This document shows positions 1 through 12,500 of a DNA stretch of 64,000 bases, piece by piece. Position 1 is the first letter of the stretch; the number at the start of each line of letters is the position of its first letter. This DNA comes from Leptodontidium sp. MPI-SDFR-AT-0119 (Eukaryota > Ascomycota > Leotiomycetes > Helotiales > Leptodontidiaceae). Below the pieces are notes generated by a model that saw only the letters and a program-made list of their open reading frames with translations, searched no databases and had not been told where the DNA came from. Position numbers and translations under genes: made by a program. The DNA lies in the NCBI GenBank assembly GCA_020726505.1, contig JAHLEZ010000003.1:682001-746000 (forward strand), read 5' to 3'.

Positions 1-19
1 CTCATGTTCAGCACAGATC

Positions 20-206
20 TAATCATCTAAGCTGGATCCCAGAGTTTTCTTGCTTGCATAGCAGTGCAATGTGACAAGTGATCGTTTGGCAACGGAGCTT
101 GTCTTACCACCCCGGACGACAGTTCTAGGAAACTCAACGTGGATGTATTCTTCCTTGTTGAAACCCCGCTTGACGGGCAATATTCCTTTTGCGAGCTTGT
201 ACTGCG
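20..206 (-). CDS. possible 3'-terminal exon of an unidentified gene
   Basis: On the minus strand an open frame of about 60 codons ends in TAG at 22-20. It has the balanced composition of real protein, with the motifs LPVKRGFN, EEYIHVEF and KRSLVTLHCYA, and it ends in SSLDD. A TAA lies just upstream, but a possible acceptor (TCGCAG, just above 206) would let the frame start there as a last exon. I could not find a convincing upstream exon between 206 and 1373, so this may be a gene relic. I do not recognise the family. Confidence 0.25.
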
Positions 207-370
207 ATTCCGATTATTGAGCAGGGTAGAATCCTTGTCCTGGGAATACTGGGATGCTAATCTGTTGGTTAGTCTGCAACTGTGAGACCCCTTAATTCGT
301 GGATTGAGCCGATATGTGACTTTGATTGAAAGTACTATCTGATTGGTGATTTGGAAGAGGGCATACATTA

Positions 371-1373
371 GTCTGAAAATCCGAGCTTGGTAACTCGCAG
401 CCCTAATGGGGCCCTGGAGATAGACCCTGAGCGAATTGCATAGTGGAAGACATTGTACTTCCTGAAGACTTCGTAAAAACTCATAGAAACACAGGAGGCT
501 GAAGTCTAGTTGTCTAGTTCTCTAGCCGTCGAAGTCTATTTTCTTCAATTCCAGCATCTCACAAGGAGCCACCAACAACCACGCAAGATGAAATGAGAGC
601 CCTGCGAAAAGCGTAAGAAGTCGACTTATTTGATGGGATGAGTCTGAATGGGTCGCTTGTATTATCTTTTTCAGACTGGAGTAGAATCTTCCCCGGGGAG
701 TTGCCGGAGAGCTCCCGTTTCCTATCATGGGCAAGGGTCCTTGTTTTCATGCACGTTCGCTTCTCGCTTAACCATTCACGGCATGCGGGCGAGGGCGGGC
801 GAGGACGGAGTGGCTTGACTTGCCCCATAATATTTTGTCTGTGCTTCAGACGCGCAACTGTGGAACACTTTGATATTGCCCGAACAGGGTACATGAAAGT
901 GCCGATCAAATCCATCCTTGTCTAACTTTTGTTCGGTGCGAGTTTGACAGGGAAGAAGTGGACGCTCGGTAACGAGACTGGAGGTGTGGTGTGTAATTTG
1001 ACCAGTTGGAAGCTCGACTGGCAGCTCAACTGGTCAGCACTAATAACAAAATTCCGGGCACTGATGCAGAAATATCTATGGATATCATTTTGAGAGCTAA
1101 GGGGATGCCACCTATAGTACAAGAAGATTTGCGTTGTCATTGAATCTACGGAGCTGCTCATATTCTTCCTGGATAAGTTACATTCAGCGTCATTCCTATT
1201 GTACATCGAAGAAAGAGACAACCCAAAACTAGTGACCATCACTCTGATTTGAATGATCTATAAATTAAAAGTTACAAATTATACTCATGACTACGCTTGC
1301 CATGTTATCGGAACAAATCCAGTCAGCAAAAAGTAGAAGTCCTTGTTATGCAGTCGCCTCATTTGACAAGTGT
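371..1373. other. intergenic, no supported gene
   Basis: About 1 kb between the possible terminal exon and the end of the efflux pump gene. Short open frames on both strands (for example 638-925 and 559-915) overlap one another, lack splice-supported neighbours and have Ser/Arg-rich biased composition. I see no RNA gene or repeat here. The last part should contain the 3' UTR of the pump gene. Confidence 0.5.
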
Positions 1374-3370
1374 CTACGACTTTGTAGAATATAGATCCTC
1401 CTCTTTCTCTGCTGGTGCGTCGATGTGCATGTTGAACTCCTTGATAGGGTCCACCAGGAATATGGCGGCTAACAAAAGTTAGTCTTAAGATAATGTGTAA
1501 TGAAGATGACAGTGACTTACATATGGCAGCAACGACAGTGAAACAACCTGCAGCGACCCAGACATATCTGAACCCGATGCTGAATGCCTCGAACAAACCG
1601 CCAACACCTGCGCCAATGATTTCTGGAGTTACGCCTGGAATATCTCCAAGAGCTGCAGTGTCGCTAGATGCGAGAGCGCCGATGAATGCTGGTAGAGAGG
1701 TGGCAGGAAGACCAAGGGGTAGGACAGCTCCAGCAATTTTTGTACCAAGATTTGCAGAGAACTTGCCAGTGAAAATGGCATTGTCTAGATGAAAGTGATT
1801 AGTTGAAATACTGCGAACAAGTTTCAGGACATGGACTTACAGATTGCGAGGCCAATGCTTCCACCCAAAGATCTTACGCCAATCAACAACCCACTTGTGA
1901 TAGATATCATTCCGGGAGGAGTACTCAGTTGAGCGGCAGTGATAATCGCACACAGAGCAATTCCCAGACCAGAACCAAGTAGTACTGGATATCCCCACAC
2001 TGCATCTGAAGACCCTGGCGTAGTCGTGGCCATGCAGATGAAAAACGCAATCATGAAGCAGAATGCAATGACCGTCGGGTACCGAACTTGCTTGGTGCTG
2101 GAGCAGTATGCACCTGCCAGAACTGCGGAAATTGCATAGAGTATGAAGTTGATTCCATATCGAATACCGGTTCGAAGAGGATCGGTCTCGTACAAAACGC
2201 TGACTTGGAACGCAAAATAGTTGTTTGCTGCGAAGAATGATATCCCTTCGACGAACACGCAGACCAGAGCAATCACGAAGTTCCATCCGTTCTTGAAGAG
2301 ATCGTGGTGAAACATCCCGTCCTTCTTGAATTTTGTCTCGTAGACCGCAAGGCACACGATCAAGACAATTCCGATGATGAAAGGAGCCAAGATGTGCGCA
2401 TCGGTCCAAGCGAATGGATTTTGTGACCAGGAAAGCCCCATGCTGAACAAGACCAAGCCTGCGGTGAAGAGGAAGTATCCAATCCAATCGAGCTTTCGAA
2501 GTTTCTCGCTGTGGGTGAGTCCGATCTGAGATTTTTGTGGAGGCGGGTTGTACAGAATGGTACTACGAACCAGGTAAGCACGTCTCATACAAGAAAGAAT
2601 TTTCCGAGAAAGAATTTTGGAGGAGACTTACCACAGTGCGGTGGCCACAAAATACAGCGCGAATGACATATACCAATAGTTCCTGAATCCACCAGGGTTG
2701 CTGTTTCTTGTCATGGCTCCTCCAACGAGCAGTGCGGTCAATCCTCCGAGAGCTGCTGCCACGTTGTCTGCTGCTTGTGCGTAAGGACGGTATTTTCGCG
2801 GCAACACTTCAGATGCTACAGCATGAAGCAATGGCTGGGCACCGTATGAGATTCCGGTAATAACTTCCCCCGCTATTGCCATGTTCATGGAAGTCGCGCG
2901 AGCAACTATGATTGAACCAACAGCACCAAATCCAGTGAGAATAATCAGAAACCATCGTCTTCCCCAGTAATCAGCTGCCTGAGATACTGGAGGGCTGAGC
3001 ACGGTAGTGAGAATCGCTACCGATGAGGTCAACCAGACACTCTTTGAGGAGCCACTGAGTACGGCAGAGATGTCTTGGGCACGCTACAAGTCCATTAGAG
3101 ACGCTTTACATGGTGAAAATTGGGAAGCCTTACCGCTCCAGCTCCAACAACATTGATGAGTTGGGCAAAGTAAATCAAACACACTGCAAAGACAACCAAG
3201 AACGTCTTTGCATGCAAATGCGGAACAGGCTCGTCTGTGTCCTCGATGCTGGATATGGGCTCCTCGGGCTCTTCATGGTCGGGCTCAGATGACTCGGGCC
3301 GTTCAACTTCTGCTTTTGACTGGTCTTTCACCTGAGTTGCACCTTGTTTCTCTGTGATCTCGTCCGCCAT
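1374..3370 (-). CDS. MFS transporter, TRI12/trichothecene-efflux-pump type
   Basis: Predicted plasma-membrane drug/toxin:proton antiporter of 589 residues with 14 membrane segments expected. Five exons join in frame: 3370-3134, 3083-2632, 2562-1841, 1784-1521 and 1468-1374. The N-terminus is a charged cytosolic tail of about 60 residues rich in Glu and Pro. TM1 follows (FLVVFAVCLIYFAQL), then a segment with VSQAADYWGRRW, the MFS loop 2-3 signature. Motifs such as GEVITGISYGAQPLLHA, and the half-way spacer with ILYNPPPQ, are characteristic of the TRI12 family (named for the Fusarium trichothecene pump). Family members also export siderophores and other toxins, so the substrate here is unknown. 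The gene is divergent from a FAD monooxygenase about 1.5 kb away. No trichothecene synthase or other biosynthetic core gene is visible nearby. The start is the first ATG of the acidic tail. Confidence 0.85.
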
Positions 3371-4905
3371 CTTGCTTGAGCCGCAGATAGAAATTGCAAA
3401 GTAAACAAACAACACGAATGAGCAAAACTAAATGAATGACAGCCGACTCATGAAGCTGGAGAGAAAGAAGAAGGTTGACCTTGAAGTGGACGGAAATCAG
3501 ATCAATGGTAGGTAGGGTGAGGAGCATCCATGCAGGCTAGGTTAGTTCATTGGAGAAGCTGCCACATGCCGCAAGGTGGGTCCCAAGTTTTCGTGCAATG
3601 CAGCCCCCTGTGAACAACCCCAGCCTAGACTGGCCATGGGCAGACAGTTGCCCCTGCACTTGGGGGTTTGGGGACTGTTACTAATTTTATGGGCCACAAG
3701 ATTCGCTCCCCTCATGCGTTTTGATATCGTTATTGCAGAATCAACTAGCATCTCAAATCACTGCCAAGAGCGAATTTCGAGTTTCGCCATCTCTAGACTT
3801 CAGGGGATTGAAATTACAAAATCTAGCGAGCTTCGAAATGACCAAGTTTGCTCGAAGTGATACACTATCAAATTTTGTTTCGTTAGCCACATTGTTTAGA
3901 TCTCGACTCTGACCCGCTGACAAGTTCTTCCAGCTCTTTCATACTGGCACTACAGCATATTATTAACTAAGTCCCATGAGATCAACACTGAAACTCTAGC
4001 CGCACATATTCATCTGTATCGAGAGATATACATTAGATTACCACGTGTAAGGATTCCATTCCCAACACTTGACAAGTCCGATGCTGGGAACTCGCCAGAA
4101 GACACCGACAGATCGGTCTAGATTCTAGACATGGAAACATCCATGGGTAGCTTATCACTGTCATATCGAATAGAAGCTGCAGCCTGTCAACAAGGAAGGA
4201 AAGTAAAGAAAAACGAGGGACGTTGAAGCAAGCGAGGACATGGGTCCACTTGGTGCCCCAATATGTGTGTCACGGACCCGGGCCAATCCGTCCCCTGCAG
4301 AAAACCATCTCCATCCTCCCTCGGCTGGAAGTCAACTCCCGGTGACGAGCCCCTGGATTTAGCGAATGGGCTCGAAGTAGCGAGACGCATCGCTGCCCTT
4401 GTTGGAAAAGAGAAAGTGAGGTTTCGTTGACTGTCTTGAAGATATTTTTCAAGAGGAAATTTGCCATCATACTAAGAGTCTCATAAATCGTGTGACATAA
4501 ATAATTCCAGGCCAGCCTGCGATTAGTTGTGCAGCACATCAAGCCAACCAACATTTTGGCTTGGATGTAACCTGCAATCTGCCTTCCCCATGCCCTCGGA
4601 GTGTTTTGGATCTCTTGACGGCTGGCCGTGCAATTGGTGATGAGGCGTCAATCGAACCATGGTGATGGATTAGTCCGGGGTTGTTTCTCTTTCTAGATTC
4701 GCTTGCACCGAGACTACGTGGTGTCCGGGGCACTGGCTAAACTGGGTCAAGAAAGTTTATCTCGATTCTCGACCCTTGCTTCAACTCTCTCCATAGACTC
4801 TAGCCGTTTGCTTGAGCTGCAGAGTATGTGCATCTGCATCTGCCACCACAGAAATTCCTGTCTCTTCTGTCTACCAAGCCATTCACATTCGTCGACGTCG
4901 ACGCC
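3371..4905. promoter_or_regulatory. shared divergent upstream region of efflux pump and monooxygenase
   Basis: A 1.5-kb gap separates the two start codons, and both genes read outward, so both promoters must lie here. I see no convincing TATA box and no coding potential: the short frames at 3576-3860 and 4187-4554 shadow each other in several frames. The region is long for two housekeeping genes. That would fit inducible control, but this is inference only. Confidence 0.45.
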
Positions 4906-6617
4906 ATGTCAGCCTCGTCCCCTCCATTAAACATCCTCATCGTCGGGGCAGGTATAGCTGGTTTCTCAGCCGCGATATCATGTCGTCGAGCCGGCCATAA
5001 TGTTCAACTCTTCGATCGTTCAGCTTTGAACAACGAGCTCGGAGCCGCAATCCACGTCTGCCCAAATGCTTCTCGAGGACTTCTAGCATGGGGTATGGAT
5101 CCCGTGAGGGCTCGATTCGTGACGTGCAAGAAGAGCTTCAGAGCTCATGGGAAGACGCTGGAGAAGTTTCATGAGGCTGATGATAGCTATATCACGGAGA
5201 AGTTTGGGTCTCCTTGGTTCTTTGCTCATCGTGTTGATTTGCATGAGGAATTGAAACTGTTGGCTACGCAACAGGATGGGGAGGGGAAGCCTGCTGTGGT
5301 GCATTTGAGATCTGAAGTAGTGAAATACGTATGTTCGTTTCTTAAATATAATGTAGAAAGGCCAAGACTGAGTAAATGTTGAAGGATACGGACGCAGGTT
5401 CGATATTTCTCTCAAATGGGGAAACTCACACTGGGGACTTGGTAATAGCTGCCGATGGTGTGCATACAGGGTGAGTTCCCTCCACCCCGGAATCACTTCA
5501 CATTTTGGAATGCACGTGTGCTTTCCTCAAGGTCAATTAGCTTCTAGAATTCAAGAGAACGATACTGACAGTCATAAGAGCTGTAGAAGCCATTCTCGGC
5601 AGCCCCAATCGTGCATGGCCAACCACAAACTACAACTTTGCATATCGATTCTTGATTCCCACCGCCGAGCTAGCTGCCGACCCCGAGACCGTCCAATTCA
5701 CAGAAGACGACGACGGCAGGATGAAGTTCGTCGTCGAAGAAGGTCGCCGTTTGGTATGGTACCCGTGCCGCAACAACGAGATGCACAACTTCGTCTGCAT
5801 TTTCTACAGCGATTCGCAGAATTACCATGAGGGATGGGATACACATGTTGATCCCTCGGCGGTGCTTGAAACATACGCTGGCTTCCATCCTGCTGTTATG
5901 GCGGTTCTCAAGTAAGTCTAAGTTTCAAGTATCCCTAAGAATAAACTGCAATGCATAACAACAAAACAATGACTAACAAATCATTCTCCCAGGAAAGCAA
6001 AAGACGTCAAGCAATGGCCACTACTCTTCCGAGCACCAATCCCATCCTGGCATAAAGGAAAACTCGTATTAGTAGGCGATGCCGCACATCCCATGCTCCC
6101 GCGTGAGTCTTCGTCCCTCCTCTTTTCAAACAGACGCAATCTTGCAATACTAACATCCGCAATGAAGATCAAGGACAAGGCGGAGCTCAAGCCATCGAAG
6201 ATTCTGTTGCGCTAGGAATTGCTTTGAGTGGATGCACGCCCGAAACGCTGGAAAATCGCTTGAAGGTCTTCGAATCAATAAGGATGAATAGGGCGAGCGT
6301 GATGCAAATCTTCTCAAACGCAGGCCAAGACGAGCCGGATCGGATTAGACATGAGGCAGCGAAGTTTATACCTGCAGACACTGTTCCTAGTAAGTCTCTC
6401 TCCTTCTTTTTCCCCCTCCCTCTTTTGGGGGGTTTAGAGACACTGCTGAATCTATGCTGACGTGACCCTCGAAGAAAACCCTGAGGAGTTCTTCAAGTAT
6501 AATTTTGGGTATGATATTGTGAGGGATAGTACGCAAGCGATGCAGAGAGAAGATGAAGAGTGGAGGCTTCCTGAGAGATTCTTTGAGAAGACACCAGTAG
6601 CGGGTGTGTATCCATAG
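4906..6617 (+). CDS. FAD-dependent monooxygenase, salicylate-hydroxylase-like
   Basis: Flavoprotein hydroxylase of 438 residues, of the kind that hydroxylates aromatic or polyketide-like rings using NAD(P)H and O2. Six exons join in frame: 4906-5328, 5385-5470, 5579-5911, 5993-6102, 6168-6389 and 6475-6617. The N-terminal Rossmann dinucleotide-binding motif is present ([18 protein letters not shown], about residues 11-28). The second FAD motif is LVIAADGVH in exon 2. The GD motif ([17 protein letters not shown]) is split by intron 4 between Pro and His. This order (GxGxxG, DG, GD) is the class A flavin monooxygenase layout, and the length is typical. Two acceptors are AAG rather than YAG (before exons 2 and 3), which is acceptable but weaker. 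No signal peptide is visible, so it is probably cytosolic. The neighbouring divergent TRI12-type pump suggests a modify-and-export pair for a toxic aromatic, but the substrate cannot be read from sequence. Confidence 0.85.
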
Positions 6618-6920
6618 TCTGCGACGAGAGACAAGCCAGCGGAATCGCGCTGCACGTTTCCCTGCAAAAAGACCAAAGAATCGAAACAAGAGATGAAAAG
6701 GCGAAGCGGTAAACAAAACGGAAGACAGGATGAATTCGGGATTTATCTGCAGATACAGCTGATCATCACTCAAGGACAACCATATCATGCATTGAGAATA
6801 TTCATAACCTCGTCCCAATCGACATCCATCCAAATCCCAGCCCAGATATCCGCACCCGTACATATCATATCATTCATTCGTAAATCCAGCGAATCTAGCT
6901 GCCCTCCATCAAAACACCTC

Positions 6921-9513
6921 TCAACTGATTGCCCAGACGGGCGCCTTGACCAACACCTGCCGTCCTCTCACCTCCACAGCTACAAAGCCTGCAAAGCGTA
7001 CCTTCTGGGCCCCATCCTCTGTAGGTAACTTCTTGGCTTCGCTGCTCACTTCAGCAGCTGGGACACTAATGCTTGACTTCTTGCTGTTCGCTCCACTCGA
7101 ACCGCCCATCATTGCTGAAAGCATTCCCGACTTGGTCTTCTCTTTCCTACTCTTGCCTTCCGACTTCTCATCTTTCTCGTCTTTGTCCCCGCTCCCCGTG
7201 CTGGCAGAATCAGCATCGGCTGTTTCGGCGCCTGGATGTTCTAGCGCAGGAATTTGACTCTCGACTTTCATCATCAATGGCTGGATCATATCGCCTGGCA
7301 TTGGATACGAGATTGAGATGTCTCGGCTTTCCAAAGGAAGATTCGACGCTATGCTGACTGCTAGCTCTACAATCATGTGTGCGCTATCCTCAATTCCAGC
7401 AGGCACTGGTTCTTGCAGGTAGTTGATCAAGCTCGCAGTGAGATTGGTGGTTGCCCGCCGAGAGAATTCCTTCTTGTAATCTTCACTTTCGGAGGAGCCA
7501 AGTACATCCTTGAGGCCCTCCAAGGTTGCGAGTCGCCATTGCACCACCTTTGCAGTCAAAGCCTCGGATTCCTCGTTGTTGTTTAGCGCAGGCGAGAATC
7601 GACGGATATTCTGCTCGACTGCTTTCAAGTTACCGCTCAAGTCTGCTTCAAGTCCTGGATGGAAGGTCCGATTGAAGATCTCATCAACAAGGAATTTAGT
7701 TATGCAGGCCCTGCCAACAGCAGTCATTTCTTGTTTTCCGATCTTCATCGCATCTTGATTGACTGATTGTGACAGCCATGCAGGAACCGTTCGCCAGTCC
7801 TTTCGGATATTGAACGCCAGATTGGTCGTAGCACCTTCCAACCGTTGGAACCTCGTCATGTATTCGCTATCATCGAGGGATGTTCGCGATTGCGATAATC
7901 TCTGATTGGCAAGTGTGTTCTGTAACTGCTCGACCTGGGAAGTCTTTTCGAAATATAGACCTTTTACTTTCTTGTATTTCGTCACTGTACTAATTAGTAT
8001 GCTACTAATCAGTCTCATGGCTTGACTCACTCAGCTCCTTGTACATTTCTGTAACATCTCGCTCTCCTGGTGCAGGAGGTGGTGTACTCCGACCCTGCTC
8101 TCCCCCACCAGTACTGCTGTATTCTCTTTGCGGCGGGCCACCTCTATAACCAGGACCTTGTGCCGAGCCTGCTGGAAGAGTGTTCATTGCAGGAGCTGGT
8201 GCTTGAGTCCCTGAGAATTGTCCTCTACTGTAATTTGGCGGTGGCCCATCTCTCGATTCCGGTTGCCCTTGCCCAGGTGGTAATGTCTTCGAATCCCCCG
8301 TCCTACGATTCGCAGATGCCCCACCAGGCGGCGCCATAGTGTATTGAGAGAGAGGTCGCGGGCCTTGAGGAACTGATGAAGTTCGGCTTGGATATTCCTG
8401 GCGTTGACCCTGGTAACTCGTTGGAGATTGTCCGTTCGACTGTACAGAGACTGGGCGCTGTTCTTCTCTTTGGTCTGGCAGTTCGTAGGAGAGTTGAGAG
8501 ACGGTTTCGGGATTTTGATGTCTATACTGTTCTCCTGTGATGAGCGATGTTGGCGAAATATTTAACTTCGGCTGCTGAGTCTGGCTTTGTGAGTGGTAGT
8601 AGTTTTGCGAGCCTGACTCCGTGTGCTGGTGGAGATGCTGATCGCGTAAATGTTGCTGTTGCTGAGTCTCGAATTGCTGATGTTGCTCATCAACCGGAGA
8701 ATATCCCAGTGGCTCCGAATCACCCTGTACAGGTCGGATTGTATGTTGTTGATGCCCTTCTTCCCTCGCAGTACTATGGGAGGCAGACTGTTCGGAATCC
8801 CTTATAAGATATGGGTCCAGTCCTCCGTCGTCTTCGTGGCCTTCTTGCGGTGAGGGCAGGTGCGATCTCGAATCTTGTGCCGACGACTGCCAATCAAGCT
8901 TCTGTTGCTCCAGAGAAGTTCTCTGCGGATTTGTACGAAGAACAGGAGGAGTTTCTTGACGCTTTGAGAGTCTGCGAGCAAGACCAGTAGTGTTGTTGTA
9001 GGAAGCTTGTTGCGCTGCCGGGGGTGTCTTTGAGTCCGAATGCTTGCTTGATCGCATGCGATCAAAGAGACTCTTGCTTTTCTTTTGCTCGGCCGCAGGG
9101 GGTAGTTGCGCCCCTCCTTGTCTCTGTTGTTTTCGAGAGTTGAGAGCTAAATCATCAGTACTGGAAGACGAGCCGCTGGGCGGTTGGTGCGGATAGGCGC
9201 TGTGATGCCTTGTTGATTGGGACCTGGAGGGAAAGTCTCCCGCCCTCTGCTGCTGTGACCGTGGATCGATATCTGGTGCAATAGTCTGCGCAGCGTAAGG
9301 CCCTTCTCGCGGTTGATGGTTGAAGGGTGCAGACGGTTGTCGCTGGGCCAGCTCGTCTGTCGAGAAGTTGGGATTCGGGATGGGGGAGGCTGAACCAGAA
9401 CCACCACCAGAAGGGGTCTGAATACCCTGGGCCTGAACCTGAACCTGAACCTGGGCGGGAGGATCGTTCAACGCCTGCTTTGAACGATTGCCGTGCTTGA
9501 ATCCGAATGGCAT
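6921..9513 (-). CDS. large Gln/Ser-rich protein with helical C-terminal domain, function unknown
   Basis: Two exons (9513-8031, 7984-6921) join at codon A|TG, giving 848 residues. Roughly the first 490 residues are low complexity: a Q-V/Q-A run near residue 20, many Gln, Ser, Pro and His, and few hydrophobics, so disorder is expected. From about residue 490 the composition changes sharply to a folded, helix-rich domain that begins with a short coiled coil (MYKELMTKYKKVKGLYFEK). This continues with conserved-looking segments such as FNIRKDWRTVPAWL and FLVDEIFNRTFHPGL. A charged linker (GDKDEKDEKSEGKSRKEKTK) precedes a short C-terminal beta-like end. I start at MPFGFKHG because the preceding 135 open codons have no typical leader features. 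I recognise no named domain; it looks like a Pezizomycotina-restricted protein. It converges on the monooxygenase with 303 bp between stops. Confidence 0.7.
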
Positions 9514-12500
9514 TGAGGTCTTATGCGAATCGTGGCCGGAGCTCACGATAGACTTGGGGGGAGTGAGGGAGGGGAGGAGGAAGGATTCCAGGTCACTGAG
9601 GGGCACTGCAGCGCAGCGCCAGCCAGGCGGGAGGGAGCTGTGGGGCCAGAGTCTGCTGCCACCAAGCTTGAGCTGATGCCAGGCTATGTCAGGGAAAGAC
9701 CTTGGGCGAGGCGCTTGAAGCTTTGAAACAATTGCTTCTGCAAGGTGGCTCGTTGAATGAAGCTGTGCGAATGTTTGGGAGGAGATAATAATAGCAATCA
9801 ATCGATGGCTGTCGGACTGGTTGGGAGTAGAGCAGAGTGGACTGCGAGATGATGGGATGATGGGATGACGGGACTGGGACAGGGAGACTGGACAGGGGAG
9901 CATTGGGGCTGAGCAGGACAACTCATTCGTCGAAACCCATCCAGACAGAGCTGTTGCTGCAGCTGCGGCTACATATACGTCTCAGGAGGGAGAGAAGGAA
10001 AGCTGGAGGACTCAGTCTAGACTTGAGTAAGTAAGCACCTAGCTAATGAAGTGCAGTACACAGTACGGTACAGTAGTATCAAGCTGCGATGCAACACTCG
10101 GCTGGATCTTCAGGAGCCAAAGCCGGTTTTCTTCATTACGAACGGGCCTTTTGATATATTGAAAGAAAAAGAGAGGGTGGCATCAAAGTCTCCGGAAGTG
10201 TCACCGCAACCCGAGGACAGTCGAATCAAGCAGACTCCCTGTGATAGGCACAGAGTTGGATTTGAGACGGTGAGGGGAAGCATGGCAACCACGAGGGGTA
10301 CAGTAGTAGGTAGAGCATTAGAGATCAGCACTCAGATAGATGTAGGTTTTGGCGACTTTCGAAGATGGAGATGCTACTGTAACAGCCCTGGAGGTATTGA
10401 TTGATTGTATTGTGATGCTAGAAAGTACCTATGGTACTTACTTTACTCGATATCTATCTCTAAGCTATTTGCAAATCGGGTCCTGCTTTTCTGTGCTTTG
10501 CTTTGCTTTGCTTTGCTTTACAGAGTTTTCCAAGGACAAGATATTTCATCTATCCATTGCATCTGCCACCAATTAAGATTGTCTACCCTTCACAAGTCAA
10601 GCTTCCGAAACTGTTGTGATATATATGGGAGGCCAAACAAGCTCCTCCGTTGTTAGTCGAGTCAAGTCAAGTTGAATGAACGAGACAGTGCCCCTCCCAA
10701 ATGTTTCGTTTCCCCTCTCCCCCGCTTGTACCTGCTTCATGTTGACGATGATGACTAAGTCAACAGATATTAAATCTAAAAATGGAAAACTCTACTTCCT
10801 GGAAAGAAGTGGAGACTCCCGCGCTGATGGCGATCATCCAAGCTTTTGGGGCGGCTTGCCTTTCCGCTACTGCACAACCTGCGCCTCACTTCAATTCACT
10901 TCCAAGTCTTGACGCGGGTGGAACTTTCAATATTCATCAACATTCGGACGAAGGATTCAAATCGTTGTCTGTCTACTGTTGGCATGCGTTTATTGAAATT
11001 ACATACACTTTTCATTTGTTGAAGTCAACGTAATTGCTCTTGTTCACCCCTCACTTGCTGCTTGACTCCACTCCCTGCTGTTCGTATTTCTATCTGCTCG
11101 GTTCTCGGCTCTGTAGCTACTACAATGCAACCTCAATTCAATTTCAAGGAAAATTTGCCAAGGATCGCTGCAAAGTGCAGAATCGATTTCGGAACTTTCC
11201 CTTTCTGTGGAAGCCATCCTTGGAGTTTCCGCAATGCCACTCCCACAAGCGTCTAAGGCAGGATATCTTGCATCGACTAACGACTATCTGCTGAACCAGC
11301 TGAATCGTGAAGCTTCAGCTTTCCCAAAATCAAGGAAAGCACGGCACCTACATGTGGGGGGATTTCGCCACATGGCTCAAGCGATTCTCATACATGCAAA
11401 GCAAGGGAATACATTTGCATATGACATCCTAATACGGTCCCAAGATGGACATTTCATACACTGCCAGGTCATATCTTCAACTTCTGAAGGAGTAGTTGGG
11501 ACATGGGGGACCTTCAACAAAACTCGAACTTGGTGTGAGAGATGTGTGGTTAGTTACTAATCTGAGTGCTTGATACCGATGTTCCATTCGGTGGTTGTAT
11601 GCAAGGAGAAGTCTGCCCGAATTCAGACCGTCTGAGTATCAGAAAACTCTTGGGGGTTAAGAACCTTGCCGATCTCACACGGAGGAATACATTCGTCCAT
11701 TGATATCTGGTTTCCAGAGATAACGCTGTGCCAACCACCCATCCGAATCGATTTTCTGGAGAACAAGCGGTGAGTGTTGTTCTGGGGAGAAGCTGTAGCT
11801 GAAGGCCTAGAATGGCTCACAACATGCTCTAGATATTCTCACAAAGTATGATCATCGTTGTTGAGAGATGGGCGGTGGTCTGAATATGGGCTTGATACTT
11901 GACAAAACCTTGCATTCATGATAATTCGTGGACTCGTGTACAGGGTTGGATTTGTCGGATTTGGATGCATTTGAGAAGCTGAGCGATGATGAATCTGCCC
12001 TCTGGGCAGTTGGAGAAAGATGACAACTGTACGAACCTTCGATTGTGCTATCGCATGCCCCATCTGTTGAGGTGTTTCCTGTGCAGCCTCCCATATCCAA
12101 CTTCTCTATCTCAATTCTCACGGTGTAGGATTCTCAGACCGCTTGTTCTCTCAGCGGGGGCCAAATATCCCGGCTGAGAGAAGCCAGTCCCAGTGTATGG
12201 TACGCAATGCTTCTAACTTCATTATTGACTCAATCCAGGGCTATTATCACTAGGCCCCTAGCCTCTTCCACCATGGTACCTCCCTTCCCCGGTCCGAGGG
12301 TGCCTCCCGCAACACTTGTTCTTGAACGTTTCGCTCATCTCTCGAAACAAAGAAAAATCAATATCAGAACAAGTTTGCATTGCCTGGATGTAGAAAGTAC
12401 TCGGACTTTAATACTAAGCACGGGAAGATCAGAACAGAGTGCTGCTTTGTAAGTCAAGTCGAGTTACACAAAACTTCTCGCATAACTGGAATTTTGTTCG

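Noticed and set aside
27..368. 113-codon frame on the minus strand at the left edge
   Set aside because: Ser/Asn/Arg-rich; the overlapping frame ending at 20 has better protein character.
9514..9921. 135-codon N-terminal extension of the Gln-rich protein
   Set aside because: Open in frame, but Ser/Pro/His-rich with no conserved start; MPFGFKHG is the more natural beginning.
11207..11560. 117-codon open frame on the plus strand
   Set aside because: No recognised domain, and overlapping frames at 11034-11294 are of similar quality.
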